A DNA stretch of 64,000 nucleotides from assembly GCA_001567105.1 (NCBI GenBank), contig LMZR01000018.1, forward strand, positions 62,001 through 126,000, given 5' to 3'. Within the stretch, counting starts at the first letter, position 1. Every line of letters starts with the position of its first letter. Under the pieces are notes generated by a model. The model was not told where the DNA came from and did no database searches. It saw only the letters and a program-made list of their open reading frames with translations. The position numbers were made by a program, and so were the translations under genes. Shown piece after piece: positions 18,945 to 26,984 of the stretch. This DNA comes from Chloroflexi bacterium OLB14 (GTDB lineage Bacteria; Chloroflexota; Anaerolineae; Anaerolineales; Villigracilaceae).

Positions 18945-19205
18945 TTATACTTGCTCAAAATGATTGACTGGCACAACAAACAACGTAGCCCGTTTTGCAT
19001 CACCTTTTGCTGGCAAAGATTTTTTAACAACATCAATCGCCGCATCCACTTGATTATCATCCACGCCCAACAACATGGTCACATTGCCGGAGCGTAAGAA
19101 TCCGCCGGTCGAAGCCACACGTGTCACCCGAAAGTTTGAGGCGGTAAAAGCTTGGGTTAATGTATCGGCATCATTATCTTTGATAATTACGATCATCATT
19201 TTCAT
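18945..19205 (-). CDS. Cyclic-di-AMP receptor-like protein (DUF970/CdaR, PII-like)
   Basis: An 86-residue ferredoxin-like protein of the DUF970 family, whose Gram-positive members (DarA/PstA/YaaQ) bind cyclic-di-AMP as PII-like trimers. Family marks: N-terminal MMIVIIKDNDADTLTQAF, VTRVASTGGFLRSGNVTMLLGVDD and VVPVNHFEQV. It follows a longer paralogue by about 50 bases, and both have good ribosome binding sites. No target gene is adjacent; ligand binding is inferred from the family. Confidence 0.85.
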   Translation of the reverse strand: MKMMIVIIKDNDADTLTQAFTASNFRVTRVASTGGFLRSGNVTMLLGVDDNQVDAAIDVVKKSLPAKGDAKRATLFVVPVNHFEQV

Positions 19206-19255
19206 TTTCTCATCTCCATAGACCTATAAGACTTTTCAGACTTATTAGACCTTTT

Positions 19256-19591
19256 TTATATTTGTTCAAATCTTTCCACGGGCAAAGCAAACACAGTAGC
19301 ACCGCCCACAGTTACAGGCACGGGCGCAGGCATAGGCATGGCAGAACCTTCTAATGGAAGAGTCATATATTCAATGCGTTGGCGGCAGGCTTCTTGTAAT
19401 GCTTTTAAGGCTTTATCTTTTTTTTCCACAGGCAAACCAATCAACAGCGTAGCATTGCGCCTGCCTAAAAATCCACCAGCACTAGCCAAATAAGTTGATG
19501 AAGCCCCCACTACCTGCAGCGCTTTTGTAGCAGGTTCAACATCTTGGTCTTGAATCACAGCTACTAAGAGTAAATGAGTTGTTGTATTCAT
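19256..19591 (-). CDS. Cyclic-di-AMP receptor-like protein, second paralogue
   Basis: 111 residues with the same fold: LLLVAVIQDQDVEPATKAL, STYLASAGGFLGRRNATLLIGL and FALPVERFEQI. It has a longer loop before the last strand, rich in Met and Pro (SAMPMPAPVPVTVGGA). The canonical TGG of the family is AGG here. The tandem arrangement suggests a recent duplication with loop divergence, or a mixed trimer. AGGAGA precedes the ATG at 19591. Confidence 0.82.
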   Translation of the reverse strand: MNTTTHLLLVAVIQDQDVEPATKALQVVGASSTYLASAGGFLGRRNATLLIGLPVEKKDKALKALQEACRQRIEYMTLPLEGSAMPMPAPVPVTVGGATVFALPVERFEQI

Positions 19592-19643
19592 ATTATTCTC
19601 CTAATTGAGAACTACATTCTATTTGAAAGTATAACGTAAAAAA

Positions 19644-21441
19644 TCAATTGCGATTAAATATCTTAATATATTCATCTACCTCTACCATTGGTGGACGCTC
19701 TCGCTCGGCAATTTCTTCCACTCCTAAGGAATAACCACTATGAGCATTATAGCGAATCAATTTCATAGATTTATTCACCTCTTCCACCACAGCGCGCCCA
19801 AAGCGACTTTCTTGTTTATGCAATACGGCTTGAATAATTGCAAAAGACATTTTGCTTAACGCCTCTAAAGGTTGGTTATGATGAATGCGTTCCAATAAAT
19901 CTACTTGTGCAATGCCTTGAATACCATATTTTTCATAAACATCAATCAATAAACCTGTTTCAACTCCATACCCAGAAAAGAAAGGAATTTTTTCTAAAGC
20001 ACTTCGTCTGCCACCATATTCACCTGAAAGCGGTTGCACCACACCCGAAAGCTCAGGATAAAACAAATTTAACAATGGACGCGCAGTTAGCTCTGTCACT
20101 CTCCCACCTCCGCCTGCTTGCATTGTTTCACCAACTCGTAAAAGGCCTACGATAAAAACCCTTCACCAATTGAACTTGTGGATTTTGTAACAACGGCCCA
20201 ATAATTCCATACACAAAACGTGGGTGAATATTTACAATATCTGTATCAATCCAAATGATGATGTCACCTTTTGTCACCAATAAACTTTTCCATAACGCTT
20301 CCCCTTTCCCACGCCTAGGTTTGAGTCGCTCTAAAATTTGTTGATGAATATAAACAGGCACGCCTTCTTTTTTCGCAATCTCGCGTGTACGATCTTTAGA
20401 ATTTGAGTCAATCAAAACAATTTCATCCAACAGCGAAACTTTTTGCATCAATTCTTTTTTCATCATCTTAATCACTTTACCTACTGTTTTTTCCTCATTC
20501 AAAGCAGGTAATGCTAAACTTATTGTTAAATTTTGTTGCTGTTTCAATTCAACTAGATCATGTAAATTTTTGAACTCATCGGCTTCAAAGGTATTTTCGC
20601 CAAACCACTTATCTACCAATAATGTAATTGCGCCCAAACCTGCACTCTCATCATAAATCGTTTGCACCTCAGCCGCGCGCTTCACCGCAATTACAGTTGC
20701 ATTAGCCTCGCGCAAAACTTGGTCTGCCACATAACCTAACGAAGCAGAACTTGACATGGGCTGAGCTGTTGTGCCTAACACGATTAGGTCAGCCTGTTTT
20801 GATTTTTCTATGATCAAATTCGCCGCTTCATTCGTGACTTCAAACTGTTTCTCGACCTCAGGCATTTGTTGTACCACCCGTTCTAATCCCTTAAAGGCCA
20901 CATTGATGGGATCACCTGCTTTACGGATATGTAATAACGAAACCCCAGACCTATTTAACCCTAATCCAACCCGCATGGCTAAATCCGCATGAGGACCACC
21001 TCTAGCAGGCACGAGGATATTTTGAGGTTTACTGCCAATCTTTCCGCGTATCAACCCTACATCACATGGCGGGTTAGATAACACATCAATTACATTAACT
21101 TTCAAAGCCTCAAAATGTGTTCCCCATTCTAAAAGCATTAAATCTGGTTTTTCTCTTTTCACTAAATTAGAAAACTCTTGCCATGGTTGATGAGAAACAA
21201 TAACCTTTGTCCTCGCAGTAATATGCTTATCTTTGCCATATTCACGCAACTGTTTTCTTAACTTATTAGCAGAGACAGCCCCCAAACTTAATGATTGCTC
21301 TTCTGGCACAACTACAATGCCCACTAAAATAATCTCTGCCCCAAAATGCCGAGCAGATTCTACGATGCTAGCCCCAGGTCCTTCATAAATAAAAGGAATC
21401 AAAATGGTGTGAATGGGATTAAATTCAAAATGTTTTTGCAT
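19644..21441 (-). CDS. Universal-stress-protein domains fused to glucosyl-3-phosphoglycerate synthase (frameshifted)
   Basis: About 599 residues. Residues 10-130 and 140-275 are two UspA-like domains (ILIPFIYEGPG and ILVPARGGPHADLAMRVG; late GTTAQPMSSSASLG). From about residue 305 it is a GT81/GT2 enzyme: LALPALNEEKTVG, IDSNSKDRT, the metal site WIDTDIVN and GEYGGRR. It is closest to GpgS, which transfers glucose from a nucleotide sugar to 3-phosphoglycerate as the first step to glucosylglycerate. A frameshift near 20140 (CCTTTT) joins RRP to RVGETMQAGGGGRVTEL. The fusion to stress domains is unusual. It probably starts the downstream locus of sugar genes, all leftward. Confidence 0.82.
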
Positions 21442-21519
21442 TGGTTATCCTTTAGTATGTATGCCTCATAGCTTAAAACATGAAACAGCCCTTAAACTTA
21501 AACGCACAAGGCACGTCAG

Positions 21520-22734
21520 TTATGAAAAAATTGGTGCAATATATCGGCGATAAATTGCTTCCCAGCGAAAATTCAAACGCACCCGCATGGATAATTTTGC
21601 TGTCGTTGAAGTTTTGAAATAATTTGCAATTAAATTTGCAACCACGCTTGGTTTTTCATCTGGCAAAAAATAATTGACATCTCCTAAGCCTAACTCTCGT
21701 AGCGGAGGGATATCTGCACAAAAGGCAGGTAAATGACTATAAGCCGCTTCGATGAGTGGGATGCCGAAACCTTCTTCACGGCTGGGGAAAAATAACGCAT
21801 CGGCAACGCGATAAAAATCAGCGATGACTTCATCTGGCAAAAATGAATCGACAAGTTCAGCCAAAAAGTGAGCAGCATCTTCTAAATTCAATTCTGTTCT
21901 CAATTGTTTTAACATCTCAAAATATTTGATGTTATCTGAGTTATGCGGACCTAGAGGACCTGTTACTACTAACGCGGCTTGAGGATATTCTTTTTTTAAT
22001 TCAAATAAAGTGCGCAAAGCAAGCTCAATATTTTTTCTTGGTGTCACCCGTACAGGTAGCAATAGAATAGGAGCGTTATCTAAAAGTCTCATTTGTTGAA
22101 TCAATTTTTGAGTTAGCAGTTCAAGTTTGTAAAAGCGTGTAGCATCTACACCATTTGGAATGACATGAATTGATTGTGAATTTAGTTTCATCAACCCTGT
22201 TAGTTCTTGCTTTCTCAATTCTGAAACGACTACATGTGTAGTGTTCCCCCAATCCGTTCGCAATAAATCCCATGGATAACCTTCGTGTAATTCAGGTAAA
22301 TAACGTGGTGTCGTCCATGCTAGGTCGTGATGCCATAAAATTAATTTTGGTAATTTCTGTTGGAGATGTAGTTCATGTAATGCGGCTGTTAGAGCTAAAT
22401 TTTTATTTAATGAACAAACATTATGAGCGATTAATATATCTGTACCTTGTAAGGCGATTTGTAACTCATTTATTATTTCAGCGCGCAAGGTGTCAAAATC
22501 TTTTGTCACTTCGCCGTTATCTAATTGTGCTTTGACTTGACTGACACGCTCATGGCGTGAATCAGCCAACGGAATTTTGGTTAGGGTGATGTTTTCATTT
22601 AACACTTCACCACGTGCGGCGATTAAATTAACCTCATGCCCATCGGCAGAGATTAATCGAGCGTGATGTGCAATCACGCTTTCTACGCCACCTACAATAG
22701 GTGGAACTGAGTAATGCAAAATTGATATCTTCAT
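21520..22734 (-). CDS. GT4-family glycosyltransferase
   Basis: A 404-residue GT-B enzyme. The N-terminal domain begins MKISILHYSVPPIVGGVESV with the usual Gly-Gly-x-Glu loop; the C-terminal domain has VIPNGVD, PVRVTPRKN and the donor-binding FPSREEGFGIPLIEAAY. It likely uses a nucleotide-activated hexose. Between a GpgS-like gene and another GT4 gene, it may extend glucosylglycerate, for example with mannose, but the acceptor cannot be read from sequence. Confidence 0.85.
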   Translation of the reverse strand: MKISILHYSVPPIVGGVESVIAHHARLISADGHEVNLIAARGEVLNENITLTKIPLADSRHERVSQVKAQLDNGEVTKDFDTLRAEIINELQIALQGTDILIAHNVCSLNKNLALTAALHELHLQQKLPKLILWHHDLAWTTPRYLPELHEGYPWDLLRTDWGNTTHVVVSELRKQELTGLMKLNSQSIHVIPNGVDATRFYKLELLTQKLIQQMRLLDNAPILLLPVRVTPRKNIELALRTLFELKKEYPQAALVVTGPLGPHNSDNIKYFEMLKQLRTELNLEDAAHFLAELVDSFLPDEVIADFYRVADALFFPSREEGFGIPLIEAAYSHLPAFCADIPPLRELGLGDVNYFLPDEKPSVVANLIANYFKTSTTAKLSMRVRLNFRWEAIYRRYIAPIFS

Positions 22735-22754
22735 CTAAATCCTTTTGTATAAAC

Positions 22755-24098
22755 TTATACCTGATACCCCAAACAATCTGCGACCAAAGAATGTAAACGA
22801 TGTTCTAAAACAGTATAGGAGAAATATCTCTTGGCTAGTTGGTAATTAATCTCAGCCCATTCTTGGGCTTGTTGTGGGTTTCCTAGAATCTGTTTTGCCA
22901 TTGCCAAAGTATTGTGAGTGATATAGCCATCAAACCAAATGGCGCGAAACCCTTTAGGTTTAATATCTACTTCGTAAATTGAATAGTTATTAACCAAAAT
23001 AGGGCGGCGATAATAGGCGGCTTCTAAAAAGGCGTTGCCAAAACCTTCAATTGCAGAGGGGTAGGTTACTAAATCGGCATGAGGATATACATCGCCTAAG
23101 GTATAGATTCTTTTCCCATCTTTGGTCGTTCCCCGTTCATCTTGCACTTGGTCTGACTCAAAACGAACAGGCACGTTTAATAAATCTGCATATTCGCGCA
23201 CACGTTGTTCGTATTCATCACCTTCATCACCAGAGGCATGTGAAATGATTAATTTGGCAGGCAGTTCCAATCGTTTGACAAATTCGATCGCATGTTCAAT
23301 TTCTTTGCGTTGGATGACGCGCGTGGGTTGCAAGAAAAAGTATTCGCCAGGTTGAATGTCGAAGTCGGAGCGAACAGTTTGCGTATAAGAATCTGAGGCG
23401 ATTGGGGGTGAGTCAAAATCCATCACGTTCGGAATCACGCGTGAGGCGAGTCCACATCTCAAAGCAATTTGTTGAGATTGAAGCGTGTTGATAACCACGT
23501 GTCGAATTGAGGGTAAGTTTGGTGGGAATGCTGTTGCAAGATAATCGCGCACACAATTAACTTGAAAGCGTTGACGTTCCCAATAAAAATCATGATGATG
23601 TGCAATGGTTGGAAAACCTGTTTCGGCTATAAACTCTGTGATGGCAAGCCCTAGCGGTAAATTAAGCGGAATGGTAACTGCATTTTCAATAATAAGAATT
23701 TCCAAATCAAAGCGATGTGCAAATTTATATAACTCTGCTTTGAGGTGCTCTTTAATTTCATTAATGCGCTGAGTCATTTGCGGGGGGCGAATATACATTG
23801 AAAAAAAATCTTTATGTAATTTTTTGATTTCTGGATGTGCCTGACGTGCTTCGTGGGTGACTTCCCAACTGCCTGAATATGCTTGTTGATTTAATTTGTC
23901 AATTTCGGGATGACGATAAAAGGCTTCTTCCACAACGTGCGATATGTTTGGGTCTCGATCACATTCGCCTGCAAAATAAAAACAGTTATGCCCCATGCGT
24001 TGTAACACGGTTGCCCATTTTTCTGTTTCAAGTGAAACGCCATCTGTGCCTGAGAAGCGTGTGGAGATAAAACCAATTCCTTGTGAAGATAGATTCAT
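22755..24098 (-). CDS. GT4-family glycosyltransferase, possible mannosylglucosylglycerate synthase
   Basis: 447 residues. Begins GIGFISTRFSGTDGVSLETEKWA; then HHHDFYWER in the N-terminal domain and PTRVIQRKEIEHAIEF and YPSAIEGFGNAFLEAAYY in the C-terminal donor site. The acidic acceptor domain with an extended helical insertion (residues about 45-130) recalls GT4 enzymes that build mannosylglucosylglycerate. That function is inference from the neighbouring GpgS and sugar phosphorylase genes. It is 20 bases from the next GT4 gene, same strand, so probably one operon. Confidence 0.75.
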   Translation of the reverse strand: MNLSSQGIGFISTRFSGTDGVSLETEKWATVLQRMGHNCFYFAGECDRDPNISHVVEEAFYRHPEIDKLNQQAYSGSWEVTHEARQAHPEIKKLHKDFFSMYIRPPQMTQRINEIKEHLKAELYKFAHRFDLEILIIENAVTIPLNLPLGLAITEFIAETGFPTIAHHHDFYWERQRFQVNCVRDYLATAFPPNLPSIRHVVINTLQSQQIALRCGLASRVIPNVMDFDSPPIASDSYTQTVRSDFDIQPGEYFFLQPTRVIQRKEIEHAIEFVKRLELPAKLIISHASGDEGDEYEQRVREYADLLNVPVRFESDQVQDERGTTKDGKRIYTLGDVYPHADLVTYPSAIEGFGNAFLEAAYYRRPILVNNYSIYEVDIKPKGFRAIWFDGYITHNTLAMAKQILGNPQQAQEWAEINYQLAKRYFSYTVLEHRLHSLVADCLGYQV

Positions 24099-24147
24099 AG
24101 AACTTCCTTTCCTATGTAAATATAGTTAAACAATGCTGTTTGTTTTT

Positions 24148-25929
24148 TTACTCAGCGGTAATGTTTCGTTTTGCCCACATCACTTGATATGGTTCGAGGC
24201 TGAGGTTTGATATTTGAACAGTTTGATTGTTGAGCAAATCGAAGGCTGATTCAAAATTTGTAGAAAATGAAATTTTCTGTGAACTGATGTTATATAAGCA
24301 TACCACGCTAAGTTTTTCATTCGGCGCGATTCGCTCAACGGCGAAGATAGATTTATGAAACTCTAATATTTTTTGTGCGCCATGTGGATGAAATGCAGGT
24401 GAACTTCTGCGGGCTTTTAGTAAAGCAGAATATTTTTTGAAAACTTTAGCACGCAAAGAGCTTTCATTCTGTAATTCTTTTTGCAATTCATCAAAAGAAC
24501 ATTTTTGACGATTGATAGTGCGATTATGCCCAGTTTGTTTAACGCCTTCATGCCAATTTCTTGAACCAAATAAACTATGAAAATAAATAGCAGGTACGCC
24601 GATAATTGAAAGCATAATGGCTTGAGCGCAAATAAAACGTGAGACTTGTATATTTATATCTTCTTCACTCGCCGAGGACGGCGAATGAAGCGTGGTTGCT
24701 TTTGTTGTGGTTGCTTTTGTTGTGGTTGCTTTTGTCGCCGTCCTCGGCGACAAAGAGGGATTTGATAACGCATCAAAATAATTGATATTCATTTCATACG
24801 GGCTTTGAGAACCATCTGAATTATTTTTGTATGAAATCAAACCGCCATGTGCTAAAGTTTTTTCTACCAACGAATCAATTTCAGCATTTGATAAAATTCC
24901 ACGCGCAGGATTCAAGCCGACGCCATCATGCGAAGCGAGAAAGTTAAAGAATGTCGTTTTATCAGATGGCAATGTTAACGTCTTTGCCCAATTCGATAAT
25001 ACAGTCGCATCTTCTGTGTGAAATGTATGCAAAGTTAAAGGCGGCAAGGCAAAGTTATAAACCAGTTGTGCTTCGTTTGTTCCATTTCCGAAATAAGAAA
25101 TGTTATCAATATGTGGCACGTTGGTTTCAGTAATTAAATTTACATGTGGCGCAATTTGGTTTAATGCTTCACGCAAAAATTGGATGATGGCATGTGTTTG
25201 CGGTAAATGAATACAACTTGTACCAATTTCTTTCCACATGTATGCAATCGCATCCAAACGAATAAATGTTGCGCCATGTTGAACATACAAACATAAAATA
25301 TCTAAAATTTCTAACAACACTTGCGGATTTTTATAATTCAAATCAATTTGGTCTGCGCTGAAAGTCGTCCAAACTTTTTTCTCACCAGCAGATGTTGTAA
25401 AACTCGTTAGCAACGGCAAAGCCCGCGGACGAACCACTTGCGATAAATCTGGCGAGCCTTCAATGGTTATAAAATAATTTTGATAGTTTGAATCGGCTTG
25501 CAAAAATTTTTGAAACCACTCACTTTTTGACGAAATATGATTAATCACCGCATCAAACATTAACTTGAAGTTGGTTTGCAGTGCTGATACATCTTCCCAA
25601 TCCCCAAGTTTTTTGTCTATCAGGCGATAATCCACTACCGAAAAACCATCATCCGAAGTCCATGGATAAAACGGCAGAATATGAATCCCTTCAACGATGT
25701 CGCTCAAATATTGGTCACAAAATATTTTCAGAGTTTGTAATGGCTTTTGATTTTCTTTTTGAACTTGGTCGCCATAAGTGATCAGAATCGAATCTCGTTC
25801 AGTCAGCGAATCTGAACTTGGTTTTATCTTTTGACGATATTTTTCAATGATTTGTTGGGTTTGTTCAAACAGGCGTGCAGATTCATCTCCCCCGTATAAA
25901 AAAGTTAAATGTTTTTGTAATTGATTCAT
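24148..25929 (-). CDS. GH13_18 sugar phosphorylase (sucrose/glucosylglycerate phosphorylase type)
   Basis: 593 residues. A phosphorolytic GH13 enzyme: nucleophile Asp in FIRLDAIAYMWKE, acid/base Glu in LITETNVPHID, stabilising Asp in FLASHDGVG, plus GVPAIYFHSLFGS and GHNRTINR. GH13_18 enzymes act on sucrose, glucosylglycerate or related glucosides. The GpgS-like neighbour makes glucosylglycerate the best guess. About 30 extra residues (ATKATTTKATTTKATT flanked by SPRTA and SPSSA) sit in the middle and are encoded by a 15-bp tandem repeat between two palindromes. Confidence 0.85.
   Translation of the reverse strand: MNQLQKHLTFLYGGDESARLFEQTQQIIEKYRQKIKPSSDSLTERDSILITYGDQVQKENQKPLQTLKIFCDQYLSDIVEGIHILPFYPWTSDDGFSVVDYRLIDKKLGDWEDVSALQTNFKLMFDAVINHISSKSEWFQKFLQADSNYQNYFITIEGSPDLSQVVRPRALPLLTSFTTSAGEKKVWTTFSADQIDLNYKNPQVLLEILDILCLYVQHGATFIRLDAIAYMWKEIGTSCIHLPQTHAIIQFLREALNQIAPHVNLITETNVPHIDNISYFGNGTNEAQLVYNFALPPLTLHTFHTEDATVLSNWAKTLTLPSDKTTFFNFLASHDGVGLNPARGILSNAEIDSLVEKTLAHGGLISYKNNSDGSQSPYEMNINYFDALSNPSLSPRTATKATTTKATTTKATTLHSPSSASEEDINIQVSRFICAQAIMLSIIGVPAIYFHSLFGSRNWHEGVKQTGHNRTINRQKCSFDELQKELQNESSLRAKVFKKYSALLKARRSSPAFHPHGAQKILEFHKSIFAVERIAPNEKLSVVCLYNISSQKISFSTNFESAFDLLNNQTVQISNLSLEPYQVMWAKRNITAE
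24664..24754. repeat. Palindrome-bounded 15-bp tandem repeat inside the GH13 gene
   Basis: Two hairpins, TCGCCG-AGGA-CGGCGA (24664-24689 with an 11-bp arm, one mismatch) and TTTGTCGCCG-TCCT-CGGCGACAAA (24731-24754, 10-bp perfect arms), flank three copies of a 15-bp unit TGGTTGCTTTTGTTG. The whole unit is in frame and codes for a Thr/Ala/Lys/Ser insert. Confidence 0.8.
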
Positions 25930-26006
25930 TCGCCTCTCTAATTGAATATAATGTAATCTTGTATACCATATTTTGAAATGATTTGGGTTAAATTTTATTA
26001 AAACAA

Positions 26007-26041
26007 AAAGTGACAGTCACCTTTAAGATGACTGTCACTTT
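26007..26041 (-). terminator. Terminator after the toxin-antitoxin pair
   Basis: AAAGTGACAGTCA pairs with TGACTGTCACTTT (13 bp) and on the minus strand is followed by TTTTGTTTT. A closely related hairpin closes the TetR operon at 61591. Confidence 0.8.
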
Positions 26042-26053
26042 GATAATAATCTT

Positions 26054-26413
26054 TTATAAATATCTGACACTATTCATTAATTCTTCAGCAGTGACATTTT
26101 TCAATAATTTAATAACCCGTTTTTGAAGTTCGCCCCGAGAAAGTTCTTTTGAAACCACGACGCCATAATGTTCTTTGCCATCTTCTACATATTGTATTGC
26201 TAACGGAATGTAATCTTTAATATTAAATGTCACCACAGCCATCTTTTTACTGATAGCATATTCCATAATTTTATTATCCGGTGTTGCAACTAAATCAACT
26301 TCATTGACGTGTGTTACGTCAAAGCCTTGTTCGCGTAAAAGTTTAGCCAAATATAACCAGATATGTTCATCCAGTAACAATTTAGGCGGAGTTTTATTAT
26401 CTTCCTCTTTCAT
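26054..26413 (-). CDS. DUF5615 PIN-like toxin
   Basis: A 119-residue Mut7-C/PIN-like protein. The family start is LLLDEHIWLYLAKLLREQGFDVTHVNE; conserved acidic residues follow in DNKIMEYA and FNIKDYIPL. Members are predicted ribonuclease toxins paired with DUF433 antitoxins. It lies 15 bases after its antitoxin gene. Present intact in the middle of a carbohydrate locus, suggesting insertion of the module there. Confidence 0.85.
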   Translation of the reverse strand: MKEEDNKTPPKLLLDEHIWLYLAKLLREQGFDVTHVNEVDLVATPDNKIMEYAISKKMAVVTFNIKDYIPLAIQYVEDGKEHYGVVVSKELSRGELQKRVIKLLKNVTAEELMNSVRYL

Positions 26414-26428
26414 CCGCCTGTAATTTCC

Positions 26429-26908
26429 TTATATTTCTTTTCGCCGAGTTTTTTTTCTCAACAAGTGACGAGAGGCTTCTTCTGTATTTTCTTCTCGCTC
26501 CTTATCTATTTCTGCTTGATGAACAAAATAATATCGTATGGCTTCATGGACTTGTGCCAAACTGATATGCGGAAGGATTTCAGTTGCAATGGTTTCAGGC
26601 GTTTCACCAATTTGTAAATATCCAATCAAAATATGCACAGGCACACGCGTACCACGAATGACGGCACTGTTCCCACCCGTGAATTTGACCACTTCAATAT
26701 TAGGAAATTTAACTCGAGATTTTTTCTTTATTTTCTTGACAGTATATTTAGCAGAGGTTTCACTTATCTTTTTACTTTTTTGTGCAGAATGATATCCACG
26801 CAACGCCTCGCGGATAATTTCACTGCGTGAGCGTTTTTCTTTTACAGCAAGGCGGTCAATATCATCAAGAAATTCTTGGGGAAGAGAGATTAATACTTTT
26901 ACTGCCAT
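26429..26908 (-). CDS. Antitoxin: ribbon-helix-helix domain fused to DUF433
   Basis: 159 residues. Residues 1-43 are a ribbon-helix-helix DNA-binding domain (VKVLISLPQEFLDDIDRLA, RSRSEIIREALRGY). A basic linker leads to a DUF433 domain from about residue 70 (VIRGTRVPVHILIGYLQIGETPETI, LAQVHEAIRYYF). DUF433 usually has its own helix-turn-helix and no RHH, so the fusion is notable. It should neutralise the DUF5615 toxin and repress its own promoter through the palindrome at 26907-26931. Confidence 0.85.
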   Translation of the reverse strand: MAVKVLISLPQEFLDDIDRLAVKEKRSRSEIIREALRGYHSAQKSKKISETSAKYTVKKIKKKSRVKFPNIEVVKFTGGNSAVIRGTRVPVHILIGYLQIGETPETIATEILPHISLAQVHEAIRYYFVHQAEIDKEREENTEEASRHLLRKKTRRKEI

Positions 26909-26931
26909 AGGATATACTCCGTATATCCTAT
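26907..26931 (-). promoter_or_regulatory. 11-bp inverted repeat over the antitoxin ribosome binding site
   Basis: ATAGGATATAC and GTATATCCTAT flank a three-base centre. On the coding strand the centre supplies GGAG, the ribosome binding site, and the right arm runs into the ATG at 26908. It suits autoregulation by the RHH domain, and could also fold as an RNA hairpin hiding the site. Confidence 0.7.
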
Positions 26932-26984
26932 TATAAATCTAAACTTATAACATTGAACACTAATATCTGAGTGCAGGATGTGAC

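Noticed and set aside
24693..24736. Short tandem repeats that could suggest a CRISPR array
   Set aside because: Units are only 15 bp, directly adjacent with no spacers, in frame within a phosphorylase gene, and no cas gene is near.
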